Positions 1-6,816 of a stretch of DNA of 64,000 nt are shown here, piece after piece (positions within the stretch are counted from its first letter, which is position 1; the number at the start of each line of letters is the position of its first letter). Origin of the DNA: Streptomyces sp. ISL-36 (GTDB taxonomy: Bacteria; Actinomycetota; Actinomycetes; Streptomycetales; Streptomycetaceae); NCBI RefSeq assembly GCF_018614205.1, contig NZ_JAGGOS010000014.1:44616-108615 (forward strand), read 5' to 3'. The notes under the pieces were generated by a model that was given only the letters and a program-made list of their open reading frames with translations, was not told the origin of the DNA and did not search any database. Position numbers and translations under genes: made by a program.

Positions 1-1170
1 CGTGAGGCTCTCTTCGATGTCTTTCTGAATCGGTTCAGTGGCCCTCAGAGCACCAGCCGGAAGCTGTGTCTGACTGTTGGTGGCTCGGATGATCCTGTCG
101 CGAGCCGTTCCGTTCTGCGGTGCGACCACGATCTTGACGAGCAGTGAGCGATCGCGGTGTTGGCCACCGTCCTGGAAGAAGCTGTAGACTTCGTGGCTCG
201 TCTGAAGTCCGTTGACGATCTGTGGATCCTTGATGACGATCTTCTTGCCCGCGATCTGCGCTGCGTCAGCGACGACTGTGACGCCGTTGTTGAACCACCA
301 GAAGTCCTCCCTGGTGCCGGACTTCAACGTCTCGCCGATGGCATTGTTCACCGCCGTGGAACCGGCGTAGTCCCGCACGTTCGATTCGAACAGCTCCAGT
401 CGAAGAGCCTGGTTGTCTGAGGTGATGAAGCGGTAGTACTCATCGAGCCGAGCCAGACATACGTAGCCCTCCCCGAGAGACGTGCTCATGGGGGTCTCGG
501 TGAAGACGAGCTGCGCCACCGCTTTGGCGCCCCGAGCGGTTCGTTCGCGAAGGTCCGCGGCATTGAGATACTCAATCGTCGCCTGCGTGTCCGATGTGAT
601 CTTGGCGAGCTCCCGACGGAGGCGATCTCCCTTCGCCTTCACGTTGGGGTGAGGGCCCTCCGCTGCCTTACTGGCGTAGATCACCTTGACACGTACCTGA
701 GGGAACGAGGAGGCCAGGTCTTCGAGGACGCGGAGGAAGCGGCGTGTGCGCTCGAGGAGCTTGGCGTTGGTGTGAGAGCCCAGCTCGTCTTCGTCTCGGC
801 TCATGTCCAGGAGCGTGGGCAGGTGGAAGTGGAGCTTTTCGAAGACCGTTTCTTGGTAGCCAGGCGAGGTCTTCGCCTGAAGCACGACCAGCTCGATGGT
901 GCTGGCTCGTGGAGTGAGGTACTGGTGGGCGTCAGAGGTGACGTAGCGGCCGTCTACGAACGACCAGATGCCGTCGATGCCGCAGTCGTGCGCGCCGTCA
1001 ACGATGCCGTCGATGATCTCATCGTTGTCCAGATCCCAATCCTGCAAGGCTTTGTCGGCTGCGAAGAAGGTGAAGAAGTCGTCCCGTCCCTTCTGCGGTG
1101 CCAGCCGTCGATGCTGATCATCCAGGATCCGGTCCAGGAGCCGCTGATCGTTGTTTTGAGCAGACGTCAT
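1..1170 (-). CDS. AIPR family phage-resistance protein, partial
   Basis: The reverse strand is open from an ATG at 1170 to the window edge (390 codons seen, C-terminus missing). The protein begins MTSAQNNDQRLLDRILDD. Around residues 255-315 it carries the signature of the AIPR (abortive infection phage resistance) family: LFESNVRDYAG, then FWWFNNGVTVVAD, then DPQIVNGLQTSHEVYSFF. AIPR proteins were first described in plasmid-borne abortive infection and occur widely in defence islands; their biochemical activity is not well settled. Base composition is lower in GC than the flanking genes, as expected for a mobile defence gene. The same frame stays open upstream to a TGA near 1376, so a GTG start near 1369 cannot be excluded, but the ATG gives the more typical N-terminus. 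Family call is firm; function in this strain is inference. Confidence 0.85.
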   Translation of the reverse strand, partial: MTSAQNNDQRLLDRILDDQHRRLAPQKGRDDFFTFFAADKALQDWDLDNDEIIDGIVDGAHDCGIDGIWSFVDGRYVTSDAHQYLTPRASTIELVVLQAKTSPGYQETVFEKLHFHLPTLLDMSRDEDELGSHTNAKLLERTRRFLRVLEDLASSFPQVRVKVIYASKAAEGPHPNVKAKGDRLRRELAKITSDTQATIEYLNAADLRERTARGAKAVAQLVFTETPMSTSLGEGYVCLARLDEYYRFITSDNQALRLELFESNVRDYAGSTAVNNAIGETLKSGTREDFWWFNNGVTVVADAAQIAGKKIVIKDPQIVNGLQTSHEVYSFFQDGGQHRDRSLLVKIVVAPQNGTARDRIIRATNSQTQLPAGALRATEPIQKDIEESLT

Positions 1171-1768
1171 CCAACACCCCCGGTGCGCAGGCGAACGAGA
1201 CAAGATGGTCGCAGGCTCCCTGAGGAAGAGGAAACCCCCTGAAGTGTCGTAGATCAGGTCGTAGCGTGCGCTTGGTGCGACAAGGCGCCGGACGAGCGGG
1301 GTCGGGGTCTGGTTCGGCGGGGATCTCGTGCACCGACATGACGCCGTCGGGCAGGTGAAGAGGAGCACGTCTCATCTCATCGTGACCTTCCGGGTGGGAG
1401 TCGCAGAGCGGTTGCGGTGGTTCAGATCAGACTGGGCTGTTCTCCCGGAAGCTGTGGCAGGAGAACGTTTTTGCAGGCGTCGGATACTCGCGCGCCGGGG
1501 GCCGCCCCCCGGGGGGCACTGCGCGGCGACGAGGTGCCACACCTCGATGTTGCCCTTCGGTGTGTTTCTTGCGTCGGACTCGTCGAGCTTGGCGTGGAGG
1601 TCCAGTCGGACCCGCTCCAGCCCGCAGGCGCGGGTCCGGGGCGTCGCGGGCACGACGTGTAGAACTGAAGTTCAGATGTAGTCATAATTCTAGACTGGGT
1701 CTGAGAAGCAGCTATAGTCGCGCTAGAGTGGCCCACGAGCCGTTGAAAGACACCTACGGAGGCCGGCC
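1171..1768. other. Intergenic stretch with decayed coding signal and divergent promoter region
   Basis: No intact gene is supported here. On the reverse strand, about 1400-1653 shows good codon bias in one frame (peptide LDLHAKLDESDARNTPKGN near 1590). It has no convincing start or ribosome site, and the bias jumps frame near 1640, which suggests a degraded gene. The segment 1665-1740 is unusually AT-rich for this genome and probably carries the promoter of the cassette starting at 1769. Confidence 0.5.
1691..1718 (+). promoter_or_regulatory. Putative promoter of the RHH/DUF6247/RelE cassette
   Basis: TAGACT (1691-1696) and TATAGT (1713-1718) are separated by 16 bp and match vegetative -35 and -10 boxes at four and five of six positions by eye. 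They sit about 50 bp before the ATG at 1769. Just upstream is the palindrome CTGAAGTTCAG (1665-1675), a possible operator for the autoregulating RHH protein. Assignment is inference. Confidence 0.4.
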
Positions 1769-2203
1769 ATGCCACCCCGCAAGAAGCGGGCCACACTCGC
1801 CCGCACAACTCGCCGCCCCTATGTGGATGACGCCACCTGGGACAGCGCTGACGACATCGCCGCCGGCGATGCCCTGACCGTCGGTCACCTGCTCACCGTC
1901 CTCCTGGACCGGTACGCCGCCGGCGTCGTCAACGTTCCCCTTCCGGAGGAGGACGTGCGCGCGGGTGGACGCAGCGGGCACCTTGCCGCCATCGGAGACG
2001 CCGCCTGGGCCCACGCCGACGAGCGCCGAGCGCGGGAGGGTATCCAGTCCATGAGCGTCCTTTGTGAACTGCTGCTGCGTGAGACCGTTGCCGGACGCGT
2101 CTCGGCCGGTCTCGACGCCGCGCCACGCGCCCAGCAGCAGACCGAGCCGCGCGAGGAAGCCGCGGGCGCCGTCACCCCGTCCCTGCTCCACTCCGCCGCC
2201 TGA
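1769..2203 (+). CDS. Tandem ribbon-helix-helix-like protein, likely DNA-binding
   Basis: 144 residues from an ATG with GGAGG eight bases upstream. The sequence contains the same unit twice: residues about 16-51 (core DDATWDSADDIAAGDALTVG, then HLLTVLLDRYAAG) and about 75-108 (DAAWAHADERRAREGIQSMS, then VLCELLLRETVAG). Each unit has the order expected of a ribbon-helix-helix fold: a short strand, a first helix, a turn, and a second hydrophobic helix. A protein with both halves in one chain could bind DNA as an intramolecular pseudo-dimer. The basic N-terminus (PPRKKRATLARTTRR) fits DNA contact. It lies 18 bp before the DUF6247 gene and probably shares its transcript, so an antitoxin or autoregulator role is plausible. 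No named family was recognised; the fold is inferred from sequence pattern only. Confidence 0.7.
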   Translation: MPPRKKRATLARTTRRPYVDDATWDSADDIAAGDALTVGHLLTVLLDRYAAGVVNVPLPEEDVRAGGRSGHLAAIGDAAWAHADERRAREGIQSMSVLCELLLRETVAGRVSAGLDAAPRAQQQTEPREEAAGAVTPSLLHSAA

Positions 2204-2221
2204 GACCTTACGGAGTCCGCC

Positions 2222-2566
2222 ATGACCGAGCGTGCCGCAGAGCCCACTGGCCCCCGCATCCCCATGCCCGAGAAGGCCCCGGCCGCGCTCCGCGTCGCCG
2301 TCGGACGCCTCGACCCGACTGTCCTTGCCACGTTTGATCAGCAGTGGGACGAAGCGATGCGCCAAGCCCGCGATGAGTACATCCTCACACCGCCCCGTGC
2401 CTTCGTCGAACACTGGTGGTCATGGGTCGGAGTCGCCCGCTACCCGCAGCGCCTCGCCCGCTTCCGTGAGTGCGAGCGCATCGTCAGCGAGTCGGGCGAT
2501 CGCGCCGAGCGCCGTGCCGCCGCGAGTGAGCTGGCTTCGATCCTCGCCGAGGCTGTCGCCGCGTGA
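2222..2566 (+). CDS. DUF6247 family protein, candidate antitoxin
   Basis: 114 residues. The N-terminal IPMPEKAPAALRVAVGRLDP and the central WWSWVGVARYPQRLARF match the DUF6247 pattern common in Streptomyces: a helical protein whose gene usually sits just upstream of a short RelE/ParE-like gene. The stop codon overlaps the GTG of the downstream toxin-like gene by four bases (GTGA), indicating translational coupling. The family has no established biochemical function. From its place and size, the likely role is antitoxin or partner of the RelE-like protein. A weak ribosome site (ACGGAG) lies upstream. Confidence 0.75.
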   Translation: MTERAAEPTGPRIPMPEKAPAALRVAVGRLDPTVLATFDQQWDEAMRQARDEYILTPPRAFVEHWWSWVGVARYPQRLARFRECERIVSESGDRAERRAAASELASILAEAVAA

Positions 2567-2850
2567 GTGACTGGACCTGGGAGTACGAACCCGACGCCAA
2601 GAACGTCGTCGGCGGCCTGGACAAGGCCGAGCGGCTGGAGGTCGAAGCGATCGCGCAGCGGATCGCCGATGCCGTGGGAGTCCGTCGCATCGGTAAGCCC
2701 TTCGACACCTTCGACATCACCGAGGCGGCATCCGGCGTCAGGACGTTCGCAGAGGGCGCCGTGATGGTCTGGTACCAGGAGGACTACCGCGACGATGTCG
2801 TCCTTGTCCTCCGCGCACAGCACTTCGGAGCGCAGCATCTCGACACCTGA
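2563..2850 (+). CDS. RelE/ParE-like toxin family protein
   Basis: 95 residues from a GTG that overlaps the preceding stop. The chain has the RelE/ParE layout: N-terminal strand (WTWEYEPDA), two helices with a hydrophobic face (LDKAERLEVEAIAQRIADAV), then C-terminal strands (GVRTFAEGAVMVWYQED and DDVVLVLRAQHFG). Family members are ribosome-dependent mRNA interferases or gyrase poisons. The active-site residues are poorly conserved in this actinobacterial subgroup, so activity cannot be assured. The gene order regulator, partner, toxin suggests a type II-like toxin-antitoxin cassette. Confidence 0.72.
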   Translation: MSDWTWEYEPDAKNVVGGLDKAERLEVEAIAQRIADAVGVRRIGKPFDTFDITEAASGVRTFAEGAVMVWYQEDYRDDVVLVLRAQHFGAQHLDT

Positions 2851-3407
2851 TCCCCGCGCGGAGTGACGCCGCCGGGCGGGCCATCGCGCGCCAGGACCCC
2901 AGCACCGTCGTGGAGGTGGCGAGGTCGGGTGAGGTGAGACACGACGGCGTACGCTGAGGGTTGTCCTAACGGAGGTTGGCGGACACCAAGAGGGACAACC
3001 CCGACCGTCAGGTGTGGTTGAGCTTCCTGGGATAGGGATAGCGGTTGGTACACGAGGGCCAGCGGCTGTGGGAGACACTCGCTCAGGGTCTGAAGCGACT
3101 GGTCTCGATCGATTCGCCTGGCCGCCGTCACGGCGCCACGATTGGACTCGGGGCGAACCGGTGACGTTCGTGAAGGCGGCGCCGGTGATGCGACGGTAGG
3201 CGGGGGTCGGTGTACGCGGGCGGCCTCTGTGGCAGAGGGTCCGCGCCGCCGAAGCGCTGATCTGCCTGGAGGCCGCCCCCGCGTTCGCCGTGGGGCGGCG
3301 CCGATCTCACCCGCCGGGACAAGGCCCAGCCGTACGGCTTCCGATCGGCCGGTCAGCAGCAGGACGGCCCATCCGACGGAGGGCCGGCCACATGACGGTC
3401 ACCGGGC
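2851..3407. other. Intergenic stretch without a supported gene
   Basis: Contains the inverted repeat at 2958-3001. Further right (about 3200-3390) is GC-rich sequence with short open frames but no start, ribosome site or recognisable product. It separates the toxin-like cassette from the end of the M64 peptidase gene. Confidence 0.5.
2958..3001. repeat. Inverted repeat enclosing a 25-bp element repeated at 9627
   Basis: GGGTTGTCC (2958-2966) and GGACAACCC (2993-3001) are perfect complements around a 26-bp loop and could act as a terminator for the toxin cassette. The loop and start of the right arm contain a 25-bp sequence (2970-2994) that recurs at 9627-9651 in the same orientation with one C/T mismatch. 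Confidence 0.6.
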
Positions 3408-4787
3408 TCAGAGGCGGACGTTCCAGCTGACCGTGGACGTCATCGCCGCGGAGATGTCGCGGTCCCGTACCGAGGGCGTACGGTCCTGCGCGGTGATCGA
3501 GAGCCGGTGTGTCCGCAGGTCGAAGAGCCGCCCGGTCAACTCGGACACCTGCACCTGCGTGCGGCCCGCGAGGAACTTCAGTTCCCGGCCGTCCAGATAC
3601 CAGCGGATCGTGAGCCGGCGCCCGTCGGCTCCCGTCAGCCGGGGTACGAGCGCCTTCGCGGTGTCGCGGGCGCGAAGGGTGCGGTCGGTGGGGGTGACCG
3701 CGGTGGCGATGTGCGCCTTGCGGTAGAAGCCGGCGATCATCGCCTCGACACCGGGCAGGTTGAATGGCTTGCCGAGGGAACGCATCAGGGAGTTCTCGGT
3801 GGGCCGACGCAGTCCGGTGACGTAGTAGCCCCCGCCCTCGTACGCGCCGACCGTACCTCCGTCCGGAGACGGTTCGCCCAGCCAGCGGTGCCACTTGGCG
3901 CGCTGTGAGGCCAGGTCGGCCACGTCGAGTGTGGTGATGTTGGCATCGGCGGGCTCGGGGCCCGCGTAGCGCTCGTAGCCGGGGTAGTCGGAGTAGAAGT
4001 ATTCGTCGGCGAGCTTGCCCAGCGAGTGGCCGGTCTCGTGGATGGCGACCTGGCCGGACTTCTCGTTGCCCGCCGAGGCGGTCGATATGCCCTCGTAGCC
4101 GAGGGTCGGGCTGGGCTCGTTGTAGCCCGCGCCGCCGTACTTGGCGCTGTTGGCGAGGACGAGGACCAGATCGGCCTCGGGGGCCTTCGCCACGTAGCCG
4201 TCGACCTTGTCCTGGTCGATGCAGAGCAGCCGTTCGATGTCGTCGCACCAGAAGTACGAGCCGAGCGCGGTGTCCCGGACGGTGGCGGGGTCGGGGTCGC
4301 CGGAGACGCCGGACTGGTTCGACACGGCGTCGACCGTCCAGACGTTGAAGAGGTTCCGGTAGGTCGTGTACGGCTCGACGGCCGTCAGCTCGGCCCACTT
4401 CTCCCTGGCGTCGGCGTGGAACTGGCCCTGTTCGGCGGCGGTGTAGCCGTCCCCGACGACGACGATGTCGAGCCGGTCGGCGGTGGGGCCGTTGTCGACC
4501 ATCTTGGCGACCTCGCCGTCGGCGGCGGCCTCGGCCGTCGAGAGCCGGGAGGCCGGCCGGTCCTGGCCCTCGCGCGGTACGCGTGTGTGGCCGGATCCGG
4601 CGACCGTGCCATGCTCCGGTCCGGGTATCTCGACCTCGGCGCCGGCCCTGGCGGGCGTCGCCGGGTCGGCGGCCGCACTGCCGGGTTGGGCGGCCAGTAC
4701 GGCCGCGAGGGCGGCGGCCACCGCCACCGCCGTCATGGCTCTACGGCGTGCTGGACGTGCTGGACGTGCTGGAAGTGCTGGACGCAT
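3408..4787 (-). CDS. Secreted M64 family zinc metallopeptidase (IgA-peptidase M64 type)
   Basis: 459 residues. An N-terminal signal peptide (basic Ala/Pro/Arg stretch, hydrophobic core AVAVAAALAAVLAA, cleavage after GSAAA) indicates export. The catalytic domain begins near residue 105 (LDIVVVGDGYTAAEQ) and contains the zinc motif HETGH (H250, E251, H254) followed by SLGKLADEY, the arrangement of M64 peptidases. A beta-rich C-terminal portion (about 370-459) follows. The ribosome site GAGGGATGAG precedes the ATG. A short tandem DNA repeat (units of CTGGACGTG) encodes the start of the signal peptide. Divergent from the XRE/TPR regulator at 4926, which may control it. Substrate unknown; activity inferred from intact zinc ligands. 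Confidence 0.88.
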   Translation of the reverse strand: MRPALPARPARPARRRAMTAVAVAAALAAVLAAQPGSAAADPATPARAGAEVEIPGPEHGTVAGSGHTRVPREGQDRPASRLSTAEAAADGEVAKMVDNGPTADRLDIVVVGDGYTAAEQGQFHADAREKWAELTAVEPYTTYRNLFNVWTVDAVSNQSGVSGDPDPATVRDTALGSYFWCDDIERLLCIDQDKVDGYVAKAPEADLVLVLANSAKYGGAGYNEPSPTLGYEGISTASAGNEKSGQVAIHETGHSLGKLADEYFYSDYPGYERYAGPEPADANITTLDVADLASQRAKWHRWLGEPSPDGGTVGAYEGGGYYVTGLRRPTENSLMRSLGKPFNLPGVEAMIAGFYRKAHIATAVTPTDRTLRARDTAKALVPRLTGADGRRLTIRWYLDGRELKFLAGRTQVQVSELTGRLFDLRTHRLSITAQDRTPSVRDRDISAAMTSTVSWNVRL

Positions 4788-4820
4788 GAACTCATCCCTC
4801 TGACACGGAAGTTAAGCACC

Positions 4821-4831
4821 CTGTTAAACAG
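4821..4831. promoter_or_regulatory. Palindrome in the M64/XRE divergent promoter region
   Basis: CTGTTAAACAG is a perfect odd-centred palindrome in an AT-richer patch between the divergent genes starting at 4787 and 4926. It may be an operator for the XRE/TPR protein or part of either promoter; nothing in the sequence decides between these. Confidence 0.35.
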
Positions 4832-4925
4832 AGTGAACGGGTCGCTTAAGCTAGGGGGAGGGTGAGGGCGTGCGCAATGCCTGCTTCCCTTGAATGCTGG
4901 GGAGTTCAAGAGTCAGGGGGTTGTT

Positions 4926-6266
4926 ATGGACGAACCGGCCGAGATCGGGCGCCGGGTGCAGAAGCTGCGCAGCCAACGCGGTCTGACCCAGCGGCAGTTG
5001 GCTGAACCCTCCTATACGCCCGCGTACATCTCGACGCTGGAGTCCGGGAAGGTCAGGCCCTCCGAGGCCGCGCTGCGCTTCCTCGCGGACCGGCTCGGCA
5101 CGTCGTACGAGGAGCTGGCCACCGGACGCCCCGCGCACCTTGCCACCGAGCTGCGGCTCGCCCTCACCGACGCGCACCGGCAGCTCGCGACCGGCGCCGC
5201 CGACGAAGCCGCCGTCCGCTACCGACGGCTCCTCACCGACGCGGAACACCTCGGCCTCGCCCCCGAGCAGGCCGAGGCGCTGCTCGGGCTCGGCGACTGC
5301 GCCCTGGAGAGCGGCGAACTCGCCGACGCCGGACGCCACTTCCAGGACGCCGAACGGCTCCTGGCCGATGCACCGCTTCCCCGCCGCGCCCGCGCGATCC
5401 GGGGCCGCGCCGTAGCGCACCTCCTGGCCGGGGAGCTGCGCTACGCCTGCTACCTCCTGGAGTCCGCCATCGACGAGCTCGGCGCGAGCGGGCTGGTCGA
5501 CCCCGAGGCGCTGGTCATCCTGTACGCCGCCGTGATCGGCCCGTACATCGACCTGGGCGCCCACGCCCGCGCCGCGCATGCCGCCGAGCTCGCGCTGGCG
5601 CTGGCGCCGCAGGTCGACGACCCGGCGCTGGTGGCGGGCATGCACCGGCAGGTGGCCCGCACCTTCCTCGCCGAGGGCCGCACAGCCGACGCCGACGCCT
5701 CACTGGCCAAGGCGCAGGCGATCTACCAGCAACTGAGGCTGCGTACCGATCTCGCGCACTGCCACTGGATGCGTGGCTACATCAAGGCGCAGAACGGCGA
5801 ACTCGCCCTTGCCGAACGGGAGTTTCGTACTGCTCGGGACATGCTGACCGCCAAACGCGCGACGCTGTTCACCGCGCAGGTGGAGGTGGAGCTGGCCGAC
5901 GTCCTGCGGCGGCTGGGACGGTACGACGAGGCGTCGGATCTCCTCATGGCGCTCCTGGACCTCGGCGACCGCCACGGCGCGGTGCACGCGGGCGGCGCGC
6001 ACCGGCTGCTCGGGCTGATCGCCGAAGAGCGGGGCCAGAGCGAGACCGCCGAGGAACACTACGTCACGGCGCTGGGCCTGCTGGAGCGCAGCGGCGCCAG
6101 CGGCGACCTCGCCGACCTGTGCCGTCTGCTGGGCGACCTGCTGCGCCGCAGCGGCCGCACCGAGGCGGCGCTGGACGTCTACCGCACGGGCCTGGGCCAC
6201 CGTGCCGCCCCTGGGACGACGACGCTGGGCCCGGCCCCGACGGCGCCGGCGGTCCCGCGGCTCTGA
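4926..6266 (+). CDS. XRE family regulator with C-terminal TPR repeats
   Basis: 446 residues from the ATG at 4926 (ribosome-site-like CAGGGGG upstream); an in-frame TTG at 4890 is less likely. Residues 4-65 form a Cro/C1-type helix-turn-helix (IGRRVQKLRSQRGLTQRQLA, then YISTLESGKVRPSEAALRFLADRL). From about residue 75 to the end the chain is alpha-helical with a TPR rhythm (EEAVRYRRLL-like, LGLGDCALESGELADAGRHF, LLGLIAEERGQSETAEEHYV). This architecture is typical of actinobacterial peptide- or ligand-sensing regulators. Divergent orientation suggests control of the secreted M64 peptidase, which is inference. Confidence 0.88.
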   Translation: MDEPAEIGRRVQKLRSQRGLTQRQLAEPSYTPAYISTLESGKVRPSEAALRFLADRLGTSYEELATGRPAHLATELRLALTDAHRQLATGAADEAAVRYRRLLTDAEHLGLAPEQAEALLGLGDCALESGELADAGRHFQDAERLLADAPLPRRARAIRGRAVAHLLAGELRYACYLLESAIDELGASGLVDPEALVILYAAVIGPYIDLGAHARAAHAAELALALAPQVDDPALVAGMHRQVARTFLAEGRTADADASLAKAQAIYQQLRLRTDLAHCHWMRGYIKAQNGELALAEREFRTARDMLTAKRATLFTAQVEVELADVLRRLGRYDEASDLLMALLDLGDRHGAVHAGGAHRLLGLIAEERGQSETAEEHYVTALGLLERSGASGDLADLCRLLGDLLRRSGRTEAALDVYRTGLGHRAAPGTTTLGPAPTAPAVPRL

Positions 6267-6816
6267 GGGCGGCTGGAGCCGTTACGCCCGCTGCCCGGAC
6301 GCCGGCCGGGTGAGGGGCCCGGTTCCCGCGCGCACGTGGTGACCGCGGAGAATCGCGGAACGAGGATCACCGCGCGTGCGGCGCCGGTCAGCTGCAGCGC
6401 GATCCGCCGGAGATTCGCGGGCTCCAGGCCGTGTTTACCCCGTCCGGCCGGACGAGGTCGCCCGGATCGCGGACTCCGACGGGCCCCCATCCGGGGTGTC
6501 GCGGCGGTCCTGTTCGGTTGAGCGGGGAAGCCCCACCCGGGGTAGTGTCGATTCATACGCGTATGCGTGCTTTATGCGCCACCGGCCGCTCCCTGAACGC
6601 GGCGGTGCCAGGTGTGCGAGAGGACCGGCGACCTGCCGTCCTGCTGACCGGCCGCCCGAATATGGCCACCCGAATGTGACCGCAGCGATCACGACGACGG
6701 CGGGACAAGACTCGGTTTCTCGCTTGTGGCCCCTCTGTGCGGGCGGTCCTGCATTTCTCATATCGATCTGAGCCAAGTTCACCCGGCCAAAGGGGTGGCT
6801 CTCCAGGAGGAAAGCC
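6267..6816. other. Intergenic region upstream of the PLL-repeat subtilase
   Basis: 550 bp with no supported gene. It holds the palindrome at 6554-6565 and a lower-GC stretch around 6540-6580 and 6650-6760 that may contain the promoter for the subtilase at 6817. No other structure stands out. Confidence 0.5.
6554..6565. promoter_or_regulatory. Perfect 12-bp palindrome CATACGCGTATG
   Basis: CATACGCGTATG is fully self-complementary and lies about 250 bp before the subtilase gene. It could be a repressor site; no neighbouring gene points to a specific regulator. Confidence 0.35.
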
